A DNA stretch of 64,000 bases from Arthrobacter roseus (GTDB taxonomy: Bacteria > Actinomycetota > Actinomycetes > Actinomycetales > Micrococcaceae): positions 2,170,001 through 2,234,000 of the forward strand of contig NZ_JAFBCU010000001.1 in the NCBI RefSeq assembly GCF_016907875.1, read 5' to 3'. Below, one piece after another: positions 36,372 through 45,023 of the stretch (positions are counted from its first letter, which is position 1; each line of letters starts with the position of its first letter). The notes beneath the pieces are model-generated. The model was given only the letters and a program-made list of their open reading frames with translations, made no database searches and was not told where the DNA came from. Made by a program: the position numbers and the translations under genes.

Positions 36372-37424
36372 TTACCCCAAAGCCCCAACAATGGTGTCGC
36401 CCACTTCCGACGTCGAACGCGGCCCATTCCCCCGGTTCGCCACATCCTTCTCAACCGCCGCCTCAATCCGTGCGCCGGCGTCGTCGTACCCCACATGGTG
36501 AAGCAGCAAAGCTGCCGAGAGGATGGCCGCCGTAGGGTCCGCCTTCTGCAGGCCTGCAATGTCCGGAGCCGAACCGTGAACCGGCTCAAACATGGATGGC
36601 GCCGTGCGGTCCATATTGATGTTGCCGGACGCAGCCAAGCCAATACCGCCCGTCACCGCCGCGGCAAGATCCGTGATGATGTCACCGAAAAGGTTGTCAG
36701 TCACAATCACATCGAAGCGCGATGGGTTGGTGGCCAAAAAGATCATCGCCGCATCCACGTGCAGATAATCGTGCGTGACCTCGGGGAATTCCTGCGCCAC
36801 CGCCTCCACCGTGCGCCGCCACAGATGCCCCGCATAAACCAGCACATTGTGTTTGTGCACCAACGTCACATGCTTGCGCTCACGAGCCGACGCTCGGCGG
36901 AACGCATCACGGACCACACGCTCCACACCGTGCGCTGTGTTGATCGAAACCTCGGTGGCAATCTCATGCTTTGTCCCGCTGCGCAGCACGCCACCGTTGC
37001 CAACATAGGGACCCTCAGTGCCCTCGCGCACCACCACGAAGTCGATGATGCCCGGATTAGCCAACGGACTCTCAACGCCGGCCATGAGCTTGGACGGACG
37101 CAGATTCACATAATGGTCAAGGGAAAAACGCAGCTTCAGGAGCATCTCGCGCTCGATGATTCCCGAGGGGATCCGCGTATCACCAGGAGCAGCACCGACC
37201 GCGCCGAACAGGATCGCGTCATGGTCGCGCAACTTAGCGAGCGTTTCATCCGGCAACGTCTCCCCTGTGGCAAGCCAGTGCTCCGCCCCCAACGGATACT
37301 CGGTGAGCTTGAGCTCCACTCCGTCCGCCTCAGCCACCTTCCGCAGGACCTTCACTGCTTCGCTGATGACCTCCGGACCAATACCGTCGCCGGGGATAAC
37401 TGCCAGATTCATGGATGCACTCAT
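36372..37424 (-). CDS. leuB: 3-isopropylmalate dehydrogenase
   Basis: NAD-dependent oxidative decarboxylation of 3-isopropylmalate in leucine synthesis. The 350-residue protein shows the isocitrate/isopropylmalate dehydrogenase pattern: [13 protein letters not shown] (residues 8-20), [29 protein letters not shown] and the metal/NAD signature [28 protein letters not shown]. The ATG at 37424 is very close to a GGGGG; the ATG at 37412 ([10 protein letters not shown]) is a possible alternative. It probably heads an operon with ilvE. Upstream lie a 74-bp palindromic repeat and a GC-rich tandem repeat. Confidence 0.95.
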   Translation of the reverse strand: MSASMNLAVIPGDGIGPEVISEAVKVLRKVAEADGVELKLTEYPLGAEHWLATGETLPDETLAKLRDHDAILFGAVGAAPGDTRIPSGIIEREMLLKLRFSLDHYVNLRPSKLMAGVESPLANPGIIDFVVVREGTEGPYVGNGGVLRSGTKHEIATEVSINTAHGVERVVRDAFRRASARERKHVTLVHKHNVLVYAGHLWRRTVEAVAQEFPEVTHDYLHVDAAMIFLATNPSRFDVIVTDNLFGDIITDLAAAVTGGIGLAASGNINMDRTAPSMFEPVHGSAPDIAGLQKADPTAAILSAALLLHHVGYDDAGARIEAAVEKDVANRGNGPRSTSEVGDTIVGALG

Positions 37425-37530
37425 ACCCCCAGCATAGGAAACCCCGCCACATCGTGGTCACTCGGTTCCACATTCTGGACGCTTCCTCTTTGCTGTCCCC
37501 TGCTTTCTCCCTGCTTCGCCCCGTTCCTTT

Positions 37531-37604
37531 GGCCGAGGTCAGGGTTTAGCCGACGAGATCACCCCCAGCGTGGGGTATTTTGTGGGCCAGGGGTGATCTC
37601 GGCC
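37531..37604 (+). repeat. 74-bp palindromic repeat, copy A
   Basis: The element begins GGCCGAGGTC and ends GATCTCGGCC, which are near-perfect terminal inverted repeats. Inside it, CGAGATCACCCC (37554-37565) and GGGGTGATCTCG (37590-37601) form a perfect 12-bp stem. Four further copies lie within the next 9 kb. This copy stands between the leuB start and the histidine kinase gene. Confidence 0.8.
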
Positions 37605-37612
37605 CGGGTGGT

Positions 37613-37659
37613 GGGGCGGGTGGCGGGTGGCGGGTGGCGGGTGGCGGGCGGCGGGCGAC
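37613..37659 (+). repeat. GGCGGGT heptamer tandem repeat
   Basis: Six to seven near-perfect copies of GGCGGGT (the last with GGCGGGC) directly after repeat copy A and about 55 bp before the histidine kinase start. The G-rich + strand could fold into a G-quadruplex; no gene lies here. Confidence 0.8.
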
Positions 37660-37712
37660 TCAGCCCGTGGGTGGATGCCGGGCGGCTCAAGGACGGCATA
37701 GAGTTTTACCTC

Positions 37713-38894
37713 ATGGGTCTGCACCACCGCTTTGTCCGCTGGATGGGAAATCACCGTCAACTTGTTGACGCACTATTTGCCGCTGCTCTCTTCCTCACCT
37801 TCGGCCTACTCCCCTATGCGTCCATGGGTTATACGCTCCAGTTACCCGCCTCTGCAGGGCTGCTGATCCCCCTGACCTGGCGCCGCACCCGTCCGGTCTT
37901 CGCCGGAGCCGCCGTCGCGCTGGTCTGCATTGTGCAGTGGGCTACAGGCGTTGAACCCATGCCGGCACAGTTCAGCGTCCTCATGGTGGTGTACGCCCTT
38001 GCAGCGTACGGACCTCGTTGGGCCAGTCTTGGCGCGCTGGGGCTGGCGGTGCTCGGCGTCGTCATGGCGCTGACCCGCTACAGCGATTTGCTGGGAGTGA
38101 GCCAGAACCCGGTGGCCTTCGTCATCATTTTCGGCTTCTCCGTCTCCCTGCTGCTTGCCTGCTGGGCCTTTGGCGACCTAGCGCGCAACCGACGCCTCAT
38201 CGTCCAAGCTCTCGAGGACCGCACACGCAGGCTCGAAGTCGAACGGCAACAAGAACGCGATCTCGCCGCCGCAGACGAACGCAGTCACATTGCCCGCGAA
38301 ATGCACGACATCATTGCGCACTCCCTCTCAGTCATCATCACCCAGGCCGACGGCGCGCGCTACGCCAGCGCAGCAGACCCCAACGTCGCGCCGCAAACCC
38401 TGGAAACAATCGCCGAAACCGGCCGCGCTTCCCTGCGCGAAATGCGCCGCCTACTCGGAGTGCTACGCGGCGACGAAGCATCCTCCACCCGCCCCCTGCC
38501 CACCCTCGCGGACATCCCCATCCTCGTTGAAACGCTCAACTCCTCAGGACTCGACGCCCAGTTCACTCTCCACGGACAGCCCCGCAGACCCCTACCACCG
38601 GGCGCCGAACTCACCGCCTACCGTGTGGTTCAGGAATCCCTCACCAACATCCTCAAACATGCCGGCCCCAACATTCACGCCAACATCACCCAGACATGGA
38701 CCGCCCGGGGACTCGAACTCCACGCTGACGACAACGGCCGCGGCGCCGCCCCCGACCCCACCAGCGCAGGTCCAGGCCAGGGAATCCGCGGCATGAGCGA
38801 ACGTGTAAAACTTTACGAAGGCACCCTGACCGCCGGACCAGCGCGCAGCGGCGGATTCTCCGTCCGCGCGTTCATCCCCTACACGGAGGCATGA
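37713..38894 (+). CDS. Sensor histidine kinase, NarL-type
   Basis: A 393-residue membrane sensor kinase. About five membrane segments fill the first ~160 residues with almost no extracellular loop, then a short coiled coil (LEDRTRRLEVERQQERDLAAADER) leads to the HisKA_3 phosphoacceptor region (SHIAREMHDIIAHSLSVIITQADGARYA) and a C-terminal ATPase domain (YRVVQESLTNILKHAG, DDNGRG, GIRGMSERV). The frame is open far upstream, but that part is antisense to leuB; the ATG at 37713 opens the natural N-terminus, although it has no clear ribosome-binding site and may be leaderless. It overlaps its response regulator by 4 bases. Confidence 0.88.
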   Translation: MGLHHRFVRWMGNHRQLVDALFAAALFLTFGLLPYASMGYTLQLPASAGLLIPLTWRRTRPVFAGAAVALVCIVQWATGVEPMPAQFSVLMVVYALAAYGPRWASLGALGLAVLGVVMALTRYSDLLGVSQNPVAFVIIFGFSVSLLLACWAFGDLARNRRLIVQALEDRTRRLEVERQQERDLAAADERSHIAREMHDIIAHSLSVIITQADGARYASAADPNVAPQTLETIAETGRASLREMRRLLGVLRGDEASSTRPLPTLADIPILVETLNSSGLDAQFTLHGQPRRPLPPGAELTAYRVVQESLTNILKHAGPNIHANITQTWTARGLELHADDNGRGAAPDPTSAGPGQGIRGMSERVKLYEGTLTAGPARSGGFSVRAFIPYTEA

Positions 38895-39601
38895 TGACCA
38901 CCCCCGCCCCACCCATCCGGGTAACCCTCGTCGATGACCAACAACTGGTCCGCAGCGGCTTCAGCATGCTCATCAACTCACAACCCGACCTCGAGGTCGT
39001 CGCCCAGGCCGGCAACGGCGCCGAAGCCGTCGCATCGCTGGCGACCACCAGGGCCGACGTCGTCCTCATGGACGTCCGTATGCCCGGCATGGACGGGATC
39101 GAAGCAACCCAACGCATCCTGGACCACGCCAGAGAAACCAGCGACGGCGAACCAACCGTCCGCATCGTTGTCCTGACCACTTTCGACCTCGACGAATACG
39201 TGCTCGCCGCCATCCACGCCGGGGCCAGCGGATTCCTCCTCAAGGACGCGCCCCCGGAAGAGCTCCTCGAAGCCATCCGCACCGTTCACCGCGGCGACGC
39301 CGTTATAGCCCCCTCCACTACCCGTCGACTCCTGGAACACGTTGCACCGCTGCTGCGCCAACCCTCCCCGGCAAAAGACACGCACAGCGCCGCCGTCGCC
39401 ACCCTCACACCCCGCGAGCGCGAAGTATTCACCCTCATGGCGCAGGGTCATTCCAACCCAGAAATCGCGGCTTCTCTTTTCCTGTCCGAGGCCACAGTTA
39501 AAACGCATGTAGGGCATATCCTCGCGAAACTGCAGGCTCGAGACAGGGTTCAAGCCGTCGTCATTGCTTACGAAACCGGGATTGTTTCAGCCGGAGGATG
39601 A
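38891..39601 (+). CDS. Response regulator, NarL/LuxR family
   Basis: A 236-residue regulator. The receiver domain has DDQQLVRSGF near residues 14-23, the phosphoacceptor aspartate in VVLMDVRMPGMDG and the conserved lysine in FLLKDAPPEELL. The C-terminal LuxR-type helix-turn-helix reads LTPREREVFTLMAQGHSNPEIAASLFLSEATVKTHVGHIL. It starts inside the kinase stop codon (ATGA), so the pair is made together. The ABC exporter 100 bases downstream is the likely target, as is common for such pairs in actinobacteria. Confidence 0.92.
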   Translation: MMTTPAPPIRVTLVDDQQLVRSGFSMLINSQPDLEVVAQAGNGAEAVASLATTRADVVLMDVRMPGMDGIEATQRILDHARETSDGEPTVRIVVLTTFDLDEYVLAAIHAGASGFLLKDAPPEELLEAIRTVHRGDAVIAPSTTRRLLEHVAPLLRQPSPAKDTHSAAVATLTPREREVFTLMAQGHSNPEIAASLFLSEATVKTHVGHILAKLQARDRVQAVVIAYETGIVSAGG

Positions 39602-39702
39602 CTCCCGGGAAGGCACGCTCATCCCGTGGGATGAGAACGGGCCACTGAGGATCGCGACCACAGGCCGATCCGCTGGCCCACAACATTTCCTAATCTGGAT
39701 TC

Positions 39703-40482
39703 ATGACCACTTTTACGAACGAATCCAACTCCGTACCACCGGGAGCGTCCGCCCCCTCGGGAGCTGCCGTATCGACGTCGGGCCTGATTAAAACCTACGG
39801 CACGGGCGAAACCCGAGTTGAAGCGCTGAAAGGCATCAACCTCAGCTTTGAACGCGGCCGCTTCACAGCCATCATGGGCCCCTCAGGCTCCGGCAAATCC
39901 ACGCTCATGCACTGCCTCGCCGGCCTGGACAACGCCGACGGCGGGACCATCCACATTGGCGACACCGAAATAACCGCGCTCAAAGACGCCCAGCTGACCC
40001 GCCTGCGCCGCACCCGCATCGGCTTCGTGTTCCAGTCCTACAACCTCGTCCCCACCCTGACCGCCGAACAGAACATCACCCTGCCCGTCTCCCTAGCCAA
40101 CGGCACCGTGGACAAAGAATGGTTCAACTACATCACCACCACCCTGGGCCTCACCGACCGCCTGACGCACAAACCTCACGAACTCTCCGGCGGACAGCAA
40201 CAACGCGTCGCCGTCGCCCGCGCACTACTGACTCGACCCGACGTCATCTTCGGCGACGAACCCACCGGAAACCTCGACTCACGCTCCGGCGCTGAGGTCC
40301 TCTCCCTACTGCGCCGCAGCTCCGCGGAAATGGGACAGAGCATCATCATGGTCACCCACGACCCCGTCGCCGCCTCCTACGCGGACCGCGTGATCCTCAT
40401 GAACGACGGCGCGCTCGCCGGCGAACTCACCAACCCAACAGCGGACGACGTCCTTGCCGCACTCGCCGGGCTGGGGGCCTGA
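39703..40482 (+). CDS. ABC transporter ATP-binding protein (MacB/LolD type)
   Basis: A 259-residue ATPase for an export-type ABC system. The Walker A motif is GPSGSGKST (residues 59-67), the Q-loop region is FVFQSYNLVPTLTAEQN, the signature is LSGGQQQRVAVARAL, and Walker B is VIFGDEPTGNLD, the wording typical of the MacB/LolD/FtsE group. A disordered ~20-residue N-terminus precedes the domain. The permease starts 5 bases after its stop. Candidate substrates are cell-envelope-active peptides or lipids; the adjacent two-component system suggests induction by envelope stress. Confidence 0.93.
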   Translation: MTTFTNESNSVPPGASAPSGAAVSTSGLIKTYGTGETRVEALKGINLSFERGRFTAIMGPSGSGKSTLMHCLAGLDNADGGTIHIGDTEITALKDAQLTRLRRTRIGFVFQSYNLVPTLTAEQNITLPVSLANGTVDKEWFNYITTTLGLTDRLTHKPHELSGGQQQRVAVARALLTRPDVIFGDEPTGNLDSRSGAEVLSLLRRSSAEMGQSIIMVTHDPVAASYADRVILMNDGALAGELTNPTADDVLAALAGLGA

Positions 40483-40487
40483 ACACC

Positions 40488-42971
40488 ATGTTGCAGATAG
40501 CTCTCTCCCAACTCAGAACCCACTACCGGCGGTTCCTGGCGGTCGCACTCGCTGTCATCCTCGGCGTCGGATTCCTGTCTGCGACCCTCATGGTCGGCGG
40601 CACCACGACGGCGTCCCTGCAGAACAGTATCGGTGCCACCTACGCCAAAGCAGACCTGGTCATCAACTCATTGGATGGCTTGCCCGACGAAGCACTGGCT
40701 GCCGTCGCGGAGGTCGATGGCGTCTCCGGTACGTATGCCGTGCGGACAGCGAGCGCGCCACTAACATCGGGAAACACCGCCACCTCCGCGATGCTGCAGA
40801 GCCTCTCGCCTGTGCCCTCGATGGAACCGGTTTCGCTCGCCAAGGGCGACTTTCCTGCGGCGGCGAACGAGGTCACCGTTGACTCCGATTCCTCCCAGGA
40901 CCTGGGCCTCGACATCGGGGACACCGTGGAACTGGGCCTGGCACCTTCTGTTGAGTCGACGCCCGCAGAAGACGGTGCGCCCCTGGAGGCTGCCCCCACC
41001 CGCGACGTGCTCATTACCGGGATCACCGTCCCGTCCGCGCAACCCTACATGGCCGGTGCAGTACAGATTGCGGCCACGGATACACTTCTCTCCGCCGTTG
41101 CTGGACCAGATGCACTCGCCCAGAGCGCGCAGCTGAAACTGGCCGTTGACGCGGACATGGAGGCGACGACGTCGGCTGTAACCGCCGCGCTCTCAGCCAA
41201 CGGCACCGACGGCGCTACCGTACTCACCGCCGAAGAACAGACCCTCTCCGATGTCGCTGCGTTGTCCGGCGGCCAAGATCAGCTCACCATCGTGCTGCTG
41301 GCCTTCTCCATCGTTGCCATTCTGGTGACCGCCCTCGTCATCTCCAACACGTTCTCTGTCCTCGTGGCCCAACGCACGCGGGAACTCGGACTGCTGCGCT
41401 GCATCGGAGCCGACAGGAAACAGATCCGCAACTCCGTGCTCGTTGAGGCCGCAATCGTCGGATTCGTATCCTCCGTCCTTGGCGTGCTGCTGGCCGCAGG
41501 GGTCATGGCGCTCCTCGTGGGATGGGTGGCACAGAACCCCGATACGGAATTCGCTACCCTGGCCATCCCGGCGTCGGCCGTCGCCACAGGAATCAGCGTT
41601 GGCCTCGTCATGACCCTCGCCGCCGCGTACCTGCCCGCCCGTGCCGCCACCGCCGTCGCACCGTTGGCCGCCCTCCGTCCCGCGGAAGAGGCTGGAATCC
41701 GGAACAAGCGAGGGCGGATTCGGCTGGGCATAGGATTGTTCCTGGCCCTGGTTGGTGCCGTCCTTCTGGCCTACGGTGCATCAACTTCTGCTCTACTGGT
41801 GGCGCTGCCGGGCGGGCTTCTCTCCTTCCTCGGAGTCCTCCTGTGCGCAGGGCTGTTCGTTCCCTCGCTCGTGTCGGTATTCGGTCGAGCCGCGTCGCCG
41901 TTGGGTGTCCCGGGGAAACTCGCAGCCGTCAACGCCGTGCGCAACCCGGGCAGGACCACGGCCACAGCCACAGCGCTCCTCGTGGGAGTCACCCTGGTGA
42001 CCATGATGATGACCGGCGCGCAGACCTCACGAAACTCGTTCAATCAGGAGCTCGCCGGCGCTTACCCGGTGGACCTGTCCATCAGCGAAGTCCAGGACGA
42101 GTCGAGTGCATCCAAACAAGCTCTGGACCTCGCTGGTGTCACCGCTACTGCCGTCCTTGCCCCAGCAGGTTCCTCGGATGACGGAATGCCCGTCTACTCC
42201 GGATCTGCCGCCGACGTTACCTCAGTGCTACGGGACGATTCCGTGCAACTCACAGACGGAATGGTGCTGGTACCCAAGGGCTTCCCGGCCTCAGAAATCA
42301 CCGTCACCGGAGCAACCGCAACGCTCACCCTTCCAGTGACCCAGATGGACACCTACAGCTTCACTCCACTGATGACCACCGCAACCGCGGCGCAACTAGG
42401 TAGCGCTCCTGCCGACATGCCCGGCGAAGTCTGGATTGGCGTCGATGATTCACTGGACGCAGCCGCCATCATGGACCTGCGCAGCGAGCTGGTGGAACGA
42501 CTCGGAATAGATGAATATCAAGTCAGCGGCGCTGCTATTGAACGAGCCACGTTCAACCAGATCATTGACGTCCTGCTTCTGGTCGTGACCGGATTGCTCG
42601 CTATCGCGGTGCTCATCGCTCTGATCGGTGTGGCCAATACGCTGTCCCTATCCGTGTTGGAGCGCACCCGGGAATCGTCGCTCCTGCGAGCACTGGGTCT
42701 CACCCGGGGACAGCTTCGCGGGATGCTCGCTGTTGAAGCGGTACTGATCGCCGGCGTTGCCGCCCTCATCGGCTGTGTGCTGGGCTCCGTGTATGGGTGG
42801 CTCGGGGCCCAGGCTGCCCTTGGCTCGTTTGCCATCGTGGAGCCCTCCGTCCCGTGGCTGCAGCTGGCCGCGGTACTGGCGGTCGCCGTCGTCGCCGGGC
42901 TCCTGGCCTCCGTGCTGCCGGCCCGCCGTGCGGCGAAACTTTCACCGGTGGAGGGGCTTGCTGCGCAGTAG
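40488..42971 (+). CDS. ABC transporter permease with two FtsX domains
   Basis: An 827-residue permease. It has an N-terminal membrane segment (FLAVALAVILGVGFLSATLMVGG), a large extracytoplasmic MacB-like domain, three membrane segments forming the first FtsX domain (about residues 265-400, with VSNTFSVLVAQRTRELGLLRCIGADRKQIR-type sequence), a hydrophobic pair in the middle, a second extracytoplasmic region, and the second FtsX domain at the C-terminus (NTLSLSVLERTRESSLLRALGLTRGQLR). This ten-segment arrangement is typical of actinobacterial antimicrobial-peptide or lipoprotein exporters. It pairs with the ATPase just upstream. Confidence 0.9.
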   Translation: MLQIALSQLRTHYRRFLAVALAVILGVGFLSATLMVGGTTTASLQNSIGATYAKADLVINSLDGLPDEALAAVAEVDGVSGTYAVRTASAPLTSGNTATSAMLQSLSPVPSMEPVSLAKGDFPAAANEVTVDSDSSQDLGLDIGDTVELGLAPSVESTPAEDGAPLEAAPTRDVLITGITVPSAQPYMAGAVQIAATDTLLSAVAGPDALAQSAQLKLAVDADMEATTSAVTAALSANGTDGATVLTAEEQTLSDVAALSGGQDQLTIVLLAFSIVAILVTALVISNTFSVLVAQRTRELGLLRCIGADRKQIRNSVLVEAAIVGFVSSVLGVLLAAGVMALLVGWVAQNPDTEFATLAIPASAVATGISVGLVMTLAAAYLPARAATAVAPLAALRPAEEAGIRNKRGRIRLGIGLFLALVGAVLLAYGASTSALLVALPGGLLSFLGVLLCAGLFVPSLVSVFGRAASPLGVPGKLAAVNAVRNPGRTTATATALLVGVTLVTMMMTGAQTSRNSFNQELAGAYPVDLSISEVQDESSASKQALDLAGVTATAVLAPAGSSDDGMPVYSGSAADVTSVLRDDSVQLTDGMVLVPKGFPASEITVTGATATLTLPVTQMDTYSFTPLMTTATAAQLGSAPADMPGEVWIGVDDSLDAAAIMDLRSELVERLGIDEYQVSGAAIERATFNQIIDVLLLVVTGLLAIAVLIALIGVANTLSLSVLERTRESSLLRALGLTRGQLRGMLAVEAVLIAGVAALIGCVLGSVYGWLGAQAALGSFAIVEPSVPWLQLAAVLAVAVVAGLLASVLPARRAAKLSPVEGLAAQ

Positions 42972-42980
42972 GTTTCACCG

Positions 42981-43034
42981 GGGCTCGGTTGGGCGGGGCT
43001 GGGTTGGGCGGGGCTGGGTTGGGCGGGGTTGGGC
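42981..43034 (+). repeat. 15-bp GC-rich tandem repeat
   Basis: About 3.6 copies of GGGCTGGGTTGGGCG start 10 bp after the permease stop and run up to palindromic repeat copy B. The first copy has one change (GGGCTCGG). No gene or terminator is recognisable in it. Confidence 0.85.
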
Positions 43035-43042
43035 ACCACCTG

Positions 43043-43115
43043 GGCCGAAGTCGGGGTTTGTCCGCGAGATCACCCCCTGTGTGGGTGGCTTTGCGGACAG
43101 GGGGTGACCTCGGCC
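43043..43115 (+). repeat. 74-bp palindromic repeat, copy B
   Basis: Same orientation as copy A: begins GGCCGAAGTC and ends GACCTCGGCC. The inner stem is longer here, CGAGATCACCCCCTGT (43065-43080) against ACAGGGGGTGACCTCG (43097-43112) with one mismatch. It lies between the ABC permease and the DUF559-like gene. Confidence 0.8.
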
Positions 43116-43256
43116 GACAATGCCGCCCCGGATCCCCGGTCCCCGGCCCTCGCGGACATAACCCACTTGTCCTCCACGACTGGGATTGGGTCCCGCCTCA
43201 CTCACATGCTGAACCCGACAGATGCGCACGACGACGGCGCCCGGCAAGCTGGGCCC

Positions 43257-44204
43257 ATGGAACCTGTGCATCAGCCACTGACAGCAAGCGATGTTTTGAC
43301 GTATCAGCAACTCCGGCGCACCGGCCTATCAGAGAGGGAGATAGCAGCGGATCTCAAGGCTGCGCGTTTGCGAAGGATGCGGCGCGGGGTGTTCATCGAT
43401 GCTCAAAGGTGGAACGACGCCCCGTTTTGGGAGCAAAACGTCGTTTCAGTGGTGGCGCATCACGCCGTATCGCAGGAGCGGGGCATCTACTCGCATGTCT
43501 CCGCTGCCAGGCTCATCGGCGTCGATCTTTGGAACGCCCCATCCGCTGTCCATGTCATGCATCTGGGGCGCAGGGGCGACCGAGGGCCAGTCGGTGACGT
43601 TATCCGCCACAATCAGAGCGTCCCTCCACAACAGGTGATCCTCGTCAACGGCATTCTCACTACATCCGTGGAGCGGACCATTGTTGATTGCGCCCGGATA
43701 CTCAGTCCGGAAAGTGCACTGGTGATGGCGGATTCCGGTCTCAGACTGGGTGCCTCGATCGTCGAATTGCGAGAGCTCGTCAAGGCAGGGGTTGGTAGCC
43801 GCAATATCAACAGGGTTCGCCGGGTTCTTGACATAGCAGACGGCCGCTCCGAGTCCGCTGGTGAATCACGACTCCGGCTCAAGCTTCTGGACTGGCAATT
43901 CCCGGTTCCCGTCCTGCAACTCGAGGTTCCAACCGTCGTCGGACTCTTCCGCGCCGACATGGGCTGGCCCGAGCTCAGGCTCATCGCCGAATTCGACGGC
44001 GTCGGCAAGTACACGGCGTACGGACCAACGGAGCAGACTCTGATCGACGAGCGCCGCCGGGAGACGCACCTGATGGAGGCCGGCTGGCAGATCATTCGGG
44101 TTCGTTGGCAGGATCTGAACGACGACGTCGGCCTCCGTCAGCGTTTCGATGCTGCGTTTGATCGTGCGCGCCTTCGACCACCCCCGGCCCAGATCACCCC
44201 TTAG
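43257..44204 (+). CDS. AbiEi/DUF559-like protein
   Basis: About 315 residues in two parts. The N-terminal half (SDVLTYQQLRRTGLSEREIAADLKAARLRRMRRGVFID, then HVSAARLIGVDLW) resembles the winged-helix and antitoxin-like region of AbiEi proteins. The C-terminal half (FRADMGWPELRLIAEFDGVGKY, RRRETHLMEAGWQIIRVRWQDL) has the Vsr/DUF559 endonuclease-like pattern E-x-D-G...W-x-x-I/V-R-V. Such proteins are frequent orphans in Arthrobacter-type genomes and their function is unknown. The frame is open to 43029; I chose the ATG at 43257, with 43206 as alternative. The last codons (QITP-stop) lie inside palindromic repeat copy C. Confidence 0.65.
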   Translation: MEPVHQPLTASDVLTYQQLRRTGLSEREIAADLKAARLRRMRRGVFIDAQRWNDAPFWEQNVVSVVAHHAVSQERGIYSHVSAARLIGVDLWNAPSAVHVMHLGRRGDRGPVGDVIRHNQSVPPQQVILVNGILTTSVERTIVDCARILSPESALVMADSGLRLGASIVELRELVKAGVGSRNINRVRRVLDIADGRSESAGESRLRLKLLDWQFPVPVLQLEVPTVVGLFRADMGWPELRLIAEFDGVGKYTAYGPTEQTLIDERRRETHLMEAGWQIIRVRWQDLNDDVGLRQRFDAAFDRARLRPPPAQITP

Positions 44205-44259
44205 CTGCAAAAGTTTCCTTGTGCGGGGTGATCTCGGACGGTAACCCCCGATCTCGACC
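44186..44259 (-). repeat. 74-bp palindromic repeat, copy C
   Basis: Reverse orientation relative to A and B. Ends are GGCCCAGATC and GATCTCGACC; inner arms are AGATCACCCC (44191-44200) and GGGGTGATCT (44225-44234). The left arm supplies the last four codons and the TAG stop of the DUF559-like gene. Confidence 0.8.
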
Positions 44260-44371
44260 AGTGGGGCTCGGCGGAAAGGTCTAGCTGGGTGAAAAGGCGG
44301 AGCCAGCGCCTTACATTACGTAGGCTTATGAACGAGAGGCTATACGCGCATCGAGACTCCAGGAGACGGCT

Positions 44372-44923
44372 ATGAAGCAAAAAGCCCCGGCGACAATGGA
44401 CGAGAAACTCCTCGAAAAGTATGTACTGGGCCATATGGTGGCTGCTCAATCGGGGGCTCAGCTCTTCGCCGAAACGAAGAAGGTCTGGGCAGGTACCGAC
44501 ATCGGACGCAGACTCAAGAACCTTGCCGCGGAGGTCGAGAGTGACAGGGTCGAGCTGAACAACATCGCCTCCAGGCTCAAGATCAGAATGCACCTGTCCA
44601 CAAAAGTCTTGTCGCGAGCCGGCCGCACGTTGTCACGACTCAACCCGCTGAATCCAACCGGTTCTCGCGACGGCCTTCCAGGCCAACTCGAACTCGAGGC
44701 GCTGCATGCCGCCGTCGCCGGTAAAGAATGTCTCTGGCACACCCTTGCGGAACTCTCCACCCGAGACCCACGGATCAGTGGTTCGCGGATCCAGAACCTG
44801 TTGGGTCGAGCTCAAGATCAACAATCCCGAATCGCGGAGATCGTGCGAGAAACAGCCGCGATTCGTTTCCGCACAGATCGGTCGTTCACAGCGCAGCCGC
44901 CACCGCGCCAGATCACCCCTTAG
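44372..44923 (+). CDS. Unrecognised helical protein flanked by repeats
   Basis: A 183-residue, mostly helical soluble protein with no recognised family. It has a good ribosome-binding site (CAGGAGAC before the ATG). Notable segments are LLEKYVLGHMVAAQSGAQLF, RLKNLAAEVESDRVELNNIASRLKI, ELEALHAAVAGKECLWHTLAELS and LLGRAQDQQSRIAEIVRETAA; the pairing of ExxH-like helices loosely recalls four-helix ferritin-like proteins, but no full metal site is evident. It lies between repeat copies C and D, and its last codons (QITP-stop) come from copy D, exactly as in the upstream gene. Confidence 0.6.
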   Translation: MKQKAPATMDEKLLEKYVLGHMVAAQSGAQLFAETKKVWAGTDIGRRLKNLAAEVESDRVELNNIASRLKIRMHLSTKVLSRAGRTLSRLNPLNPTGSRDGLPGQLELEALHAAVAGKECLWHTLAELSTRDPRISGSRIQNLLGRAQDQQSRIAEIVRETAAIRFRTDRSFTAQPPPRQITP

Positions 44924-44977
44924 CCACAAAATTACCCTTGTACGGGGTGATCTCGGCGGCAAACCCCGACTTCAGCC
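44905..44977 (-). repeat. 74-bp palindromic repeat, copy D
   Basis: Reverse orientation. The inner arms AGATCACCCC (44910-44919) and GGGGTGATCT (44944-44953) and most of the loop match copy C closely. The right end reads GACTTCAGCC. Its left arm forms the stop of the helical protein gene. A 15-bp direct repeat (CCCAGATCCGGGCAG at 44976-44990 and 45001-45015) follows it. Confidence 0.8.
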
Positions 44978-45023
44978 CAGATCCGGGCAGGGCCGCGCCA
45001 CCCAGATCCGGGCAGAGCAGAGG

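Noticed and set aside
36495-37712. Long rightward open frame in front of the histidine kinase
   Set aside because: Most of it is antisense to leuB and then runs through the palindromic element and G-rich repeat; the protein-like sequence of the kinase begins at 37713.
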